Shown one piece after another: positions 16,608-24,983 of a stretch of 64,000 nt of DNA. Under the pieces are notes generated by a model. It saw only the letters and a program-made list of their open reading frames with translations. It made no database searches and was not told where the DNA came from. The DNA is from Solirubrobacterales bacterium. GTDB lineage: Bacteria > Actinomycetota > Thermoleophilia > Solirubrobacterales > Solirubrobacteraceae. The DNA lies in assembly GCA_025963965.1 (NCBI GenBank), contig JAOPZS010000084.1, positions 1-64,000 on the forward strand, read 5' to 3'. The position numbers were made by a program, and so were the translations under genes. Position 1 is the stretch's first letter, and every line of letters begins with the position of its first letter.

Positions 16608-17990
16608 CTAAACCTTCGCCTTGAAGCTCAGCGAGCCAGCACACACGCCAACGTGTCGATTCTTGGAGCGGATGCGGGCCCGCATGCGTCCTTCGAGCGA
16701 GCCAGCACCATTGAAGAACAGGTAGACCCCGATGCGACCAGCTCGCATGTACCGATCGCCTTCGGTTTCAATTGTCAGCGTCGCGACGTGATTCGTGACG
16801 AGGACGTTGTCGGCATAGGAGAGCGCTGATTCGGCGAGTCCATAGGTGTAGCCGTGCTGACAGGGGATCGTGGTTTTGATGCCGACCCTGACGAGATGCG
16901 CTCCGTCGCCGGAGACGCGCGCCGTGATGCGCCGGCCGACCTTGCTGTGCCGCGTGACGTACAGCCCCGGCGTATTCGGCGGCGCCCAGGGTGGGGGAGG
17001 AGGCGGCGGGGACGGAACAGGAGCAGGGCTTGGCGGTGGCGCGGGTGGAGGCGGCGGAGGCGGTTTAACGGCTTGAATCCAGCTGTCAGCCCAGGAAGCG
17101 ATGAGATCAGCACGGGTCACGACTGTGGGGCGGGTTGTGCTGCATTCGCCGTAGTTATGGCTTATGACCCCGGTCTCGATCACACCACTGCCCGACGGAT
17201 TGAGCGAGATCAGCGGACCGCCGCTATCCCCTTGGCAACCTCCCGTTTCATCTTCGGGCGGGTCGATGACGCACAGCTCATCGCTAGGAAAGAAGGTCGG
17301 CGCGTTCGCTTCGCAGTAGGAGGGGCGTTGCATGACGGTTTCCGCCCAGCGCAGGCGTTCCGTTGCTTCTTCTTGGGCGAAATATGTTCTGCCCCAACCC
17401 GCAATAACGGCTGGCCTTCCGGCTTCCAGGTCGGTCGAGTCCGAGGGCCAGGTCCCGAGGGCAATAGGCGGCACGGTCGTTGGTGTTGAGAGCACAAGGA
17501 GCGCCGCGTCGCCAACGAGATAACCACGCGAGAAGCCGGGATAGATGACAACTTTGGAGACCCCGGAGACCTGACGCGACGGCGAGGCCCAATCAACGTT
17601 GCCCGTGACGACTGCGTAGCCGGAAGGTTCATTGGTCACGCCAGTTTCAGCGTCCTCGCCGCAATGCCCAGCGGTTAAGACGACGTTCGTGGAGATCACG
17701 GTTCCCGTGCATAGCCCGAAGCCGTCGGCGTCTTTGTGGATGACGAACGCCAGAAACGGGAAGGTGCCGCTCGCGGCTTCAGTCCCGCCGATGATTGAGG
17801 CGAGCGCCCGAGGCCCCCTGTGAACAGGTGCGCGGTGACGCGTGTTGGGCCGCGCCCGATGGACTGGCAGGCTAGGGGCCGCTGAAGCTGGCACCGTGCC
17901 AGCGAGAAGAACGAGGCTGAGCGTCAATGACTGCGGCATCCCCCGGCCGAGGCGAACACTGCTCATCAGGTCGGTCGGCGACGGTCGCAT
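16608..17990 (-). CDS. Secreted trypsin-like serine protease with Pro-rich linker and C-terminal domain
   Basis: A secreted chymotrypsin-fold protease of 460 aa. A signal peptide (SLTLSLVLLAGTVPASAAP) precedes a propeptide and the activation site IIGG (66-69). The catalytic triad is visible: His109 in LTAGHC, Asp161 in GDAALLVL and Ser256 in GDSGGP. Paired cysteines fit the fold. A proline-rich linker (about 310-340) leads to a roughly 110-aa beta-rich C-terminal domain of unknown role, perhaps substrate or wall binding. Starts at 17990, 17966 or 17939 are all possible; none has a clear ribosome site. It stands alone, and the 250 bp upstream (to 18249) hold no gene that I can see. Confidence 0.88.
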   Translation of the reverse strand: MRPSPTDLMSSVRLGRGMPQSLTLSLVLLAGTVPASAAPSLPVHRARPNTRHRAPVHRGPRALASIIGGTEAASGTFPFLAFVIHKDADGFGLCTGTVISTNVVLTAGHCGEDAETGVTNEPSGYAVVTGNVDWASPSRQVSGVSKVVIYPGFSRGYLVGDAALLVLSTPTTVPPIALGTWPSDSTDLEAGRPAVIAGWGRTYFAQEEATERLRWAETVMQRPSYCEANAPTFFPSDELCVIDPPEDETGGCQGDSGGPLISLNPSGSGVIETGVISHNYGECSTTRPTVVTRADLIASWADSWIQAVKPPPPPPPAPPPSPAPVPSPPPPPPPWAPPNTPGLYVTRHSKVGRRITARVSGDGAHLVRVGIKTTIPCQHGYTYGLAESALSYADNVLVTNHVATLTIETEGDRYMRAGRIGVYLFFNGAGSLEGRMRARIRSKNRHVGVCAGSLSFKAKV

Positions 17991-18249
17991 CGCGGGAGCC
18001 CTGTGTCGGCGGCGAGAAGAGGACGTTTTAGCCTAGTGAACGGGTTCTAGCTGGTTATCCGACGCCGACGTCCAATTACTTGGCAGATTCTATCGTCTAC
18101 GAACGCAGAGGGGCGGCCCCCTATCCTGGAGCTGGCGGATCTAGCGCGGCTCCGGGTGCGCGGCACACACAGCTGTTAGCTCTCCGTCGTCTGCGGTGAG
18201 GGATGCGGCACAACTATTGTCGATACACGACGCGCGACGTTGCCTCACG

Positions 18250-19130
18250 CGTGTCGCCCTGAGCAGCGGTGACCTCCGCCGCATCTGAGCAGACGACCTT
18301 CGCGCTCGAGGCGCGTGAGCACCCTGGCGAGCAGTCCCTCGCTGATTCTGATCTCGCCGGCGATCTGCATCGACGTCATGCCGAGGTTCGCCGTCACGAT
18401 CTCGACCGTTCTGTCCGAGAGGGCCGCAACCGGGCTGCGTCGATCCGTCGCCGCGTCGTCCAGAGCCACCTTCCGCAAGCCCCCGAGATGTCGGGTGGCC
18501 GCCGCGAACCTGCCGACCGGCTGGTCGACGAGGCTCGGCGGCCGCATCGGACGCGGGGGGCCCACCGGGGGAGGGCGCCGGCTCGTCCGCGCCGTCCGCC
18601 TCGACCGAGGGTGAGCTCGTCGCCCTGCTGGTGCGTCACGTGCATCTTCACGGCCTCCGGAGCGAGCGGCCGCTCCTCCCCTGCGGCCGTCTCGGTCCCA
18701 CTTGCGATGACATAGTGGGTGCCGCGGCTTACTCCGCGCCTGGCGAGGATCCCGAGATCGACGAGTGCCATCAGCACCGCGCGCGCGTCCTGTGGCCGCA
18801 TCGTGACCGCTTCCCGGAGGCTGATGTTCCTGACGCGGCCGGTCTTCTCGGCGATCGAGATGGCTGCCTCGGAGGGGGTGCCCAGCTCTTCGTGCTCGGG
18901 GTCGCTCGTCCTCGTGTTGACCGGGTAGACGTAGGCCCGCCGCGACCCGTGTCAAGTTGGGCGACGGCTCGGGAGCGTCGAGCGCGATCGGGTCGGGGAC
19001 GGCGGTCCGGACGCCCCCGAGGCCGTCGGTTGCGGCCGCGAACGTCCCGTCGATCAGCTCGGCGATCTCGCCGTCGGAGAGGCCGCGAACGAGAGGAACG
19101 GGTCAGTCTCAGCAGGCGCTTCATGGTCTC
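18250..19130 (-). pseudogene. Decayed winged-helix DNA-binding protein with several frameshifts
   Basis: Protein-like pieces follow one another in different minus-strand frames. In order they are MKRLLRL (about 19125), LSDGEIAELIDGTFAAATDG (about 19070-19010), RNISLREAVTMRPQDARAVL with LVDLGILARRGVSRGTHYVI (about 18850-18700), and near the 3' end TVEIVTANLGMTSMQIAGEI with LLARVLTRLEREGRLLR (about 18400-18290). The last is a clear winged-helix, and the third also looks like a winged-helix arm. At least three frame changes separate them, so no full product can form. I read it as one dead regulator or DNA-binding gene; two adjacent dead genes are also possible. It lies just upstream of tRNA-Ala. 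Confidence 0.5.
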
Positions 19131-19325
19131 GCGCATCAGCTGCGTCCGTTCGAGTCCGGGGTCGCTGTCCACCCCGCCGCAGGAACTCGGTGGACCCTGC
19201 AGCAACTTCGGAACCTGTCGAGCGCCTCGGATGTGGGAGATTCGACCACTCCAGGATGATCCGGGGCCAGCGCTTGGCGGCCGGTCCCGCCCGGCGATCC
19301 GGCGGGAGCTACCATCGGGTGCTCT

Positions 19326-19398
19326 GGGGCCATAGCTCAGCTGGGAGAGCGCCTGCTTTGCAAGCAGGAGGTCGCCGGTTCGATCCCGGCTGGCTCCA
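19326..19398 (+). tRNA. tRNA-Ala (TGC)
   Basis: A complete 73-nt cloverleaf. The acceptor GGGGCCA pairs with TGGCTCC, including the G3-U70 pair that identifies alanine tRNAs. The D arm is AGCTCAGCTGGGAGAGC, the anticodon arm CTGCT-TTGCAAG-CAG shows anticodon TGC, and the T arm is GCCGGTTCGATCCCGGC. The discriminator is A and CCA is not encoded. A TACCAT box about 10 bp upstream may be its -10. A tyrosine integrase begins 246 bp downstream, so its 3' end is a likely integration site. Confidence 0.97.
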
Positions 19399-19614
19399 CT
19401 AGTCACGGCGCATGAACGGCGTCCCGTGTCGGCTGCCCGCGAGGTCGTCCCGGCGCCGGCCGCCGCGGGTCAAAGCCCCGTCCGGAGGTGCCGCGATCGG
19501 CAGCAGCTGCACCCCGACCGGCCTCATGGCCGCCGAGCGATCGGCTGCCAGTAGCTCTGCGACGCGCCTTGCAATCGCCTCCACCGACTCGGGCGTGAGC
19601 TCCACCTGGCCCAT
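19399..19614 (-). CDS. Short protein resembling the N-terminus of HTH/excisionase-type proteins (possibly truncated)
   Basis: A 71-aa frame, ATG at 19612-19614, ending right at the tRNA-Ala 3' end. Its start (MGQVELTPESVEAIARRVAE) is the usual opening of actinobacterial helix-turn-helix or excisionase-like proteins encoded next to integrases. The helix-turn-helix itself is absent, and the rest is Arg/Pro/Gly-rich. It may be a remnant cut at the att site or a small control protein divergent from the integrase gene. Confidence is low. Confidence 0.35.
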   Translation of the reverse strand: MGQVELTPESVEAIARRVAELLAADRSAAMRPVGVQLLPIAAPPDGALTRGGRRRDDLAGSRHGTPFMRRD

Positions 19615-19643
19615 CACCGTAGAATACAGTTGTCTGCAAGCGG

Positions 19644-20618
19644 ATGGCGGCATCATCACCGGTCTGGTCCCAGGTTTCCTTCCACGTCTTCGCCTCGCGA
19701 TGGTATGCGGAGGTCGAGCCGGGCGTGCGGCCCAAGAGCGCCGAGTCGCTCCGCTGGGCGCTGTCCCACCACCTGCTCCCGTTCTTCGCGGGCCACCATC
19801 TCGGCGAGATCACGGTCGCTGAGGTCGACCGCTACCGCACCGACAAGCTGATCGAGGAACGCCTGAGCGCGTCGTCGATCAACAAAACCCTGCGGCTGCT
19901 CGGACAGATCATGGACGCCGCCGTCGAGCGGGAGCTCGTCGATCGCAACCCGATGTGGATCAACCGCCGCCGCCGCTACGTCCGCGCCGCGTCCCCAAAC
20001 GGCACGCATCTCAGCCGCGCCGTACACATCCAAGCGCTGCTCGACGCCGCGGGCGAGCTTGACCAGGATGCCCCGCACGGTCACCGCTCCCGACGCGCGA
20101 TGCTCGCCACTCTTGTGTTCGCCGGCCTCCGGATCTCCGAGCTGCTCGAGCTGCGCTGGACCGACGTCGACACCAACGCGGGACGGCTGACCGTCCGGCG
20201 CGGCAAGACCCCGGCGGCAGCCCGAGAGATCGTCCTGTTGGCGGCTCTCACCGAGGAGCTCGGGATGCTGCGCGCCCGCCGGACCCGTCTTGCCGAGCAG
20301 CTCGTGTTCGAAGGCACCCGTGGTGGGCGCTGGACCGCCGAGAATCTGCGCCGCCGCGTGCTGCGCCCCGCCGTCGAGCGCGCCAACGAACGCCTCGGGG
20401 CCGCCGGCTCGGCCACACTACCGGAGCCGGTGACCCATCACTCGCTGCGCCGCACGTACGCCTCGCTCATGTTCGCGATCGGTTGCACTCCGCCGGAGGT
20501 GATGGACGCCCTCGGTCACGTCGACGCCCGCACGACGCTCCAGATCTACGCGCGAGCCATGCGGCGGGAGGAGGACGAAGTCGAGCTTCTGCGCTGCCTT
20601 ACGGGCGTGAATGAATGA
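19644..20618 (+). CDS. Tyrosine recombinase / integrase
   Basis: A 324-aa site-specific recombinase. Residues 12-105 are the SAM-like core-binding domain. The catalytic domain has Arg163 (GLRISELLELRW), His266-x-x-Arg269 (HHSLRR), His292 (LGHVDARTT) and the nucleophile Tyr302 (LQIYARAM). All catalytic residues are present, so it may be active. It is shorter than typical phage or ICE integrases because the N-terminal arm-binding region is missing or lies upstream out of frame. Its place beside tRNA-Ala suggests that tRNA is its target. It is also the only recombinase in the window that could act on the three attachment-like repeats. Confidence 0.9.
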   Translation: MAASSPVWSQVSFHVFASRWYAEVEPGVRPKSAESLRWALSHHLLPFFAGHHLGEITVAEVDRYRTDKLIEERLSASSINKTLRLLGQIMDAAVERELVDRNPMWINRRRRYVRAASPNGTHLSRAVHIQALLDAAGELDQDAPHGHRSRRAMLATLVFAGLRISELLELRWTDVDTNAGRLTVRRGKTPAAAREIVLLAALTEELGMLRARRTRLAEQLVFEGTRGGRWTAENLRRRVLRPAVERANERLGAAGSATLPEPVTHHSLRRTYASLMFAIGCTPPEVMDALGHVDARTTLQIYARAMRREEDEVELLRCLTGVNE

Positions 20619-20648
20619 CGTCAGTGGCAGCATGCATAAACGCCAGAC

Positions 20649-21001
20649 ATGATCGTCGGAGTCGACATAGATGGCGTGCTCGCGAATCAAATCGAGGGGG
20701 TGCTGCCTCAAATTAAGCGTCGACACGGCATCGATCTGGGCTACGAAGACATCACGCATTTTCGGTTGCCGATAGCCGGTACCGACATTGCTTTGGAGAT
20801 CCTCGAGGCAATGACTGTCCCGACTACTTGCTCAGCATGCCGGTACACGAGGGGGCGCACGAGCTCCTACGGTGGTTGGTCGGGCGTCATACGGTCAAGC
20901 GAGGGGCTGCATGCTTTGATATTGTTTTGTTCAACCATTCCCCTATCAATGGAGAAGAGGATGACCACAGCACAGCTACAGAAGATCAAAAGCGCCCATG
21001 A
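20649..21001 (+). pseudogene. Broken HAD-like phosphatase / 5'-nucleotidase fragment
   Basis: The start encodes MIVGVDIDGVLANQ, the DxDG nucleophile motif of HAD phosphatases, then GIDLGYEDITHFRL. Near 20810 the reading changes frame to CPDYLLSMPVHEGAHELLRW and LVGRHTV, which continues the HAD fold. It then runs into the unrelated start of the next gene and stops at 21001. The C-terminal half with the remaining catalytic motifs is missing. A frameshift plus truncation makes it a pseudogene, probably left by an insertion or deletion. Confidence 0.6.
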
Positions 21002-21308
21002 CCTGCTCGGCTCGTTGCTTACGGAGGCTGGCGGCGACTCTCAGCCAGCTGACCAGCCGGCCTGGCGGCAGGAAGAAGAAAAGCGCTGGCGGCTGATGAA
21101 GGCCGTCGATCTCCGCGGGGGCGACGTGGGGGACCAGGAGTGGATCAAGGTCGGTGCGCAGCATGGCTACCAGTCGCAAGGACTCGGTGGCTTCTTTCGG
21201 GGCTCAGCGCCGTACATGGGGATGCAGGGCAAAAGGCGCGTGCTCACAGACCACGGTCGTACGTTTGTCGCCCGCTGGGAGCCGGAGTTCGGGCCGTACC
21301 AGGCCTAA
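20961..21308 (+). CDS. Small hypothetical protein (115 aa)
   Basis: A 115-aa cytoplasmic protein with a strong ribosome site (GGAGAAGAGG immediately before ATG 20961). The N-terminal helix (TTAQLQKIKSAHDLLGSLL) is followed by a charged helix. The C-terminal half (GLGGFFRG, then KRRVLTDHGRTFVARW) could be a winged-helix-like or nucleic-acid-binding unit; no family is recognised. The frame is open from 20649, but the upstream part belongs to the broken HAD gene. Its place between the integrase and the LexA-like palindrome suggests an accessory gene of the element. Confidence 0.55.
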   Translation: MTTAQLQKIKSAHDLLGSLLTEAGGDSQPADQPAWRQEEEKRWRLMKAVDLRGGDVGDQEWIKVGAQHGYQSQGLGGFFRGSAPYMGMQGKRRVLTDHGRTFVARWEPEFGPYQA

Positions 21309-21404
21309 GGCGGGAGGTGCCGACCTCCTCGCGGGGTCGTCACCAACGCCTCAGCGACAGGACCCTGGCGCGTTTGCGTTCCGAAATGACACCATCCGCG
21401 GTCG

Positions 21405-21440
21405 GAGATAGCATACGAACATATGTTCGTATGCTATCTC
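21405..21440. promoter_or_regulatory. Perfect 36-bp palindrome with LexA-like core, upstream of the methyltransferase pair
   Basis: Two exact 18-base half-sites (GAGATAGCATACGAACAT and its complement) abut with no spacer. The centre CGAACATATGTTCG (21416-21429) fits the Gram-positive/actinobacterial SOS box CGAAC-N4-GTTCG. The site lies 37 bp before the GTG of the first methyltransferase and overlaps a possible -10 (TATGCT, 21430-21435). It is an operator candidate for LexA or for a locus-specific repressor or controller. Confidence 0.7.
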
Positions 21441-21476
21441 GCAGGGGACGCCGCCGCGCCTAGTAGCTTCTCAGCT

Positions 21477-23135
21477 GTGGCGCCCCCCGGTCAATTGGAG
21501 CTTGACGGCTTCGGCAGGCCTGATGGAGCGGTTGCTGCTCGGCGGAGCACGCCGCTCTACGGCGTCCATGCCTACCACACGAAGGTGCCCGCTGAGGCGA
21601 TCGCTGGCTTCATCGTCGACCACACGAGCCCAGGGGACACGGTGCTCGATCCGTTCTGTGGCTCGGGCATGACCGGCGTGGCGGCGACAATGACCGGACG
21701 CAAGGCCGTGCTCAACGACTTGAGCCCCGCGGCCGTTCATATCGCCACGAACTACACGACGCCTTGCGAGCCAGGCGCTTTCGAGATGGCGGTGGCCCGG
21801 GTTCTGGAGAACGTCGGGGACGAGATTGAGGCCCTGTACGCGACACGTCATTCGGGTCGGCCGGCCACAATCGAGTATCTCGTCTGGAGCGATGTTCGTC
21901 GCTGCACCGAGTGCGGCGAAGATCTCCTACTTTGGGATCACCGGACGTCCGGCCTGCGGACCGTGTGCTGTTCGGGGTGCGGATATGAGGCGAGCAAGGC
22001 CACGATGTTGGTAGTGGGCGAGGAGGCGGTCGAGGCAAATCTGAGCGCGCCGGGAGGGCACCGCCGAGTCGTGCGGAGCGTGGTCCCCGATGATCTCAGA
22101 CCAGATCTCAATCTTGACTCGCTGCCCTGGTACCCGTCGACGAGGTTCGACTCCACGCGACCGATGTGGCGACGCGGGCATAGCGACTTAGGCATCTCAA
22201 CGGTCGCGGACTTTTACTCCGCGAGGAATCTGAAGGCGCTGAGCCTGTTGTGGAACGCCGCCAATGGTGAGCCCGATGAGCGGGTCAGACTGGCGCTTCG
22301 GTTTTCGCTTACGGCTATCGCGAATCGTGCGAGCCGGCGCTACCAGTGGAACGCAAAGCGGCCTACAAATGTGCTCGGCGGAACCCTGTATGTGTCCAGC
22401 CTCCGTTATGAGTGGAACGTGTTGTCTCTCTGGCGTCGGAAGACTCGCGCAATCGTGCGCCTCTTCCGCTCAGGAGCAGCTGTTGAGGGCGCCGTACAGA
22501 CAATCCGAGGGTCAGCGACTCGTTTGCCTCTTCCTGACGGCTCAATCGACTACTGCTTCACGGATCCCCCTTTTGGTTCCCACATCGTTTACAGCGACGC
22601 CTCGCTCCTGTGGGAGGCGTGGCTCGACGACCTGACCGACCGCGCGTCTGAGGCGATTGTCGTCCGAGGGGGCGACCACTCGAAGTCCGTGTCTGACTAC
22701 GGGGATCTGCTTCAGGCGTCGTTCGCCGAGATCCGACGGGTTCTCAGGCCCGAGGGGAAGGCGACGATCGTGTTCCAAGCAAGCGATCCAGACACATGGT
22801 CGGCGGTCTACAAAGCGGCATTGCGCGCTGGGTTGAGCTTTTCTGATGCGACAACGCTCAGTAAGGGGCAGCCGTCGTTTAAGCAGGTGAAGGGCCAACG
22901 TGAAGGCGAGATGGTGGCCGAGACCGACGTCGTGTTGACTTTTTCCCGCGAGCCTGCGAGGTCTCCAGCACCGACGATCAATCTCGCGGAAGCGGTTCGA
23001 GCGGCGGTGACCGCCCGATCGGATGCGGGCGAGATCAGCGCCGGCGCGATCTTCGGCGACGTCAATGCGCGGCTCCTCCGTGGCGCGGCTGAGCCCGTAG
23101 GTATTCGGGAAGTCCATGACGCGCTCGCCACATAG
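21477..23135 (+). CDS. DNA amino-methyltransferase with zinc ribbon (first of a pair)
   Basis: A 552-aa SAM-dependent DNA methyltransferase of the N6-adenine/N4-cytosine type. The SAM-binding motif VLDPFCGSGMTG lies near residue 60 and the catalytic motif FTDPPFGS near 361. Between them CTECGE and CSGCGY form a likely four-Cys zinc ribbon. The C-terminal 60 residues are less conserved. An upstream ATG (21423) lies inside the palindrome. GTG 21477, seven bases after TAGCTT, fits a leaderless start and leaves the paralogue-like N-terminus intact. A second methyltransferase follows after 12 bp. Together with the facing McrBC-like operon, these probably protect host DNA. Confidence 0.85.
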   Translation: MAPPGQLELDGFGRPDGAVAARRSTPLYGVHAYHTKVPAEAIAGFIVDHTSPGDTVLDPFCGSGMTGVAATMTGRKAVLNDLSPAAVHIATNYTTPCEPGAFEMAVARVLENVGDEIEALYATRHSGRPATIEYLVWSDVRRCTECGEDLLLWDHRTSGLRTVCCSGCGYEASKATMLVVGEEAVEANLSAPGGHRRVVRSVVPDDLRPDLNLDSLPWYPSTRFDSTRPMWRRGHSDLGISTVADFYSARNLKALSLLWNAANGEPDERVRLALRFSLTAIANRASRRYQWNAKRPTNVLGGTLYVSSLRYEWNVLSLWRRKTRAIVRLFRSGAAVEGAVQTIRGSATRLPLPDGSIDYCFTDPPFGSHIVYSDASLLWEAWLDDLTDRASEAIVVRGGDHSKSVSDYGDLLQASFAEIRRVLRPEGKATIVFQASDPDTWSAVYKAALRAGLSFSDATTLSKGQPSFKQVKGQREGEMVAETDVVLTFSREPARSPAPTINLAEAVRAAVTARSDAGEISAGAIFGDVNARLLRGAAEPVGIREVHDALAT

Positions 23136-23147
23136 CGAGATGACGAC

Positions 23148-24983
23148 ATGAAACCACCTAGCTTCGACCATCTCTACCCGCAGTTCGGACACCTGGCGGT
23201 CGAGCCGGTTGGAACTTCGCCGCTCGATGTCGAGCCGCTTGGGATTTCCACCCGTGGCCGCAAGAACACGCCGGCATATAACGCACACTCGTATCCGACC
23301 AAGGTTCCCGCCGAGGCGATCGAGCCCTACATCGAGCACCACACTCGGGAGGGCGATCTGATCCTCGATCCGTTCTGTGGCTCGGGCATGACGGGCCTTG
23401 CTGCGGTGAGGCTTGGCCGCCACGCGGTTCTCAACGATCTTTCCTACGGCGCCACTCATCTCGCTTGGAACCTGTGTGAGCCGTGCGACCCCGGAGAGCT
23501 CGAGGAAGCGGCCGGCGCGGTGCTGGCCGCCGTTGCGGACGAATACGCCGACCTTTACTCGACGCCTGGGCGAGGCCGAAAGCCGGCGACGATTCGCTGG
23601 ACATTGAACTCGACGGTCCTGGCCTGTTCGTCTTGCGGAGAGGGATCGATGTTGTGGGACGACGCGACCGATCGAGTCCGTGGGACTGTCGCAAGAAGCT
23701 GGCCGTGTTCGCACTGCGGAGAGCTCATCGACAAGCAAAGCGCCAAGCAGCTTGGATCGGAGCCGGCATGGATGCTTGTAGAAGACGAGAACGGCACGTT
23801 TGAGCGAGAACCTAGGCCGGTTGATCTCAAGCGGCTTGCCCGACTTGAGCGGGAGGGGATCGCCGATTGGTCCCCAAGCCTGCCGTTGGGCCCCGATCGC
23901 GAGATGTACATTCGGAGCGCCCTGCATCTTCGTGGCGTCCATGACGTCGCCGACTTCTGGACGACTCGCAATCGTCGTGCCCTCGCGATTCTCTGGCGCG
24001 AGATCCAGCACACAGATGACCTGCGCCTGCGGCAAGCGCTCTCCTTTGCCTTCACTAACACCGCCTGGCATGCAACGCGAATGCGGCGCTACAACGCTCG
24101 CGGGGGCCAACGTCCGCTGACTGGGACGCTTTACATCCCGCAGCTGTCGATCGAAGTCAATCCGGCGTTCGTCTTTGCAAACAAGATCAAGCAGCTATGC
24201 CGCTTTTATGCAGACCGCCCTGTTTCCTCGTCGGCGTCGCTTGCGGTTACACAAGGATCGGCGGCGGCCCTCTCTTTGCCAGACGCGAGCATGGATTACT
24301 GCTTCACCGATCCGCCATTCGGATCCAACATTTTTTACGCCGATTGTGCGACGGTCTGGGAGTCGTGGCTTGGCCGTACGACGCCGGTCGCCGACGAGGC
24401 CGTCGTAAACCGCTCACTACGGCCACAAGCCGGGGGGAAGACCGTCGATGCATACGCAGTTCTCATGCAGAGCGCCTTCGTGGAGGTTCAGCGGGTGCTG
24501 AAGCCAAACGCGTGGGCGACAGTGGTCTTTCAGTCGTCGGACGCCGAGGTGTGGGCGGCATTGCGCACAGCCGTAGACAACGCGGGATTTGATCTCGCCA
24601 ACGCCAACTATCTCGACAAGACTCAGCAATCCCATAAGGGCTACAAGGGGCGCGCTGGAACTGAGGACGTCGCGTCGTTCGACGTGGTTCTCAACCTCCA
24701 CAAGCCCGGCAAGCAGAGGCGCGTGCCGCGGCCGCCCGGGGGTCTCCAAGACGCCGCCGAGGTGCTGCGGGCGCATCTTGCTGCGCTGCCCCCGATTGGT
24801 TCAGACGCCGAGCTGGATCGCCAGCGAACGCTTCCCTTCCTTCATTCGCTTCTCGTCCGCGAGCACTTCAACGGGACGATTGGGCTCGAGGTTGGACGCT
24901 ACGCTCTCGTCCGCCGAATCTGTCAAGAGCGGTTCGGCGTCACTGACGCCGGCTTCTGGTATCAGCCGACGCCCGCAAGCTGA
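23148..24983 (+). CDS. DNA amino-methyltransferase with zinc ribbon (second of a pair)
   Basis: A 611-aa paralogue of the preceding gene with the same layout: an N-terminal YNAHSYPTKVPAEAIEPYI box, LILDPFCGSGMTG near residue 78, cysteine pairs CSSCGE and CSHCGE, FTDPPFGSN near 386, then VLKPNAWATVVFQSS. It has about 60 extra C-terminal residues (FLHSLLVREHFNGTIGLEVG, then WYQPTP) that could be a small specificity or interaction domain. Two diverged copies in tandem suggest a heterodimer or methylation of two strands of an asymmetric site. Its last 22 bp overlap the 3' end of the McrC-like gene on the other strand. Confidence 0.85.
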   Translation: MKPPSFDHLYPQFGHLAVEPVGTSPLDVEPLGISTRGRKNTPAYNAHSYPTKVPAEAIEPYIEHHTREGDLILDPFCGSGMTGLAAVRLGRHAVLNDLSYGATHLAWNLCEPCDPGELEEAAGAVLAAVADEYADLYSTPGRGRKPATIRWTLNSTVLACSSCGEGSMLWDDATDRVRGTVARSWPCSHCGELIDKQSAKQLGSEPAWMLVEDENGTFEREPRPVDLKRLARLEREGIADWSPSLPLGPDREMYIRSALHLRGVHDVADFWTTRNRRALAILWREIQHTDDLRLRQALSFAFTNTAWHATRMRRYNARGGQRPLTGTLYIPQLSIEVNPAFVFANKIKQLCRFYADRPVSSSASLAVTQGSAAALSLPDASMDYCFTDPPFGSNIFYADCATVWESWLGRTTPVADEAVVNRSLRPQAGGKTVDAYAVLMQSAFVEVQRVLKPNAWATVVFQSSDAEVWAALRTAVDNAGFDLANANYLDKTQQSHKGYKGRAGTEDVASFDVVLNLHKPGKQRRVPRPPGGLQDAAEVLRAHLAALPPIGSDAELDRQRTLPFLHSLLVREHFNGTIGLEVGRYALVRRICQERFGVTDAGFWYQPTPAS

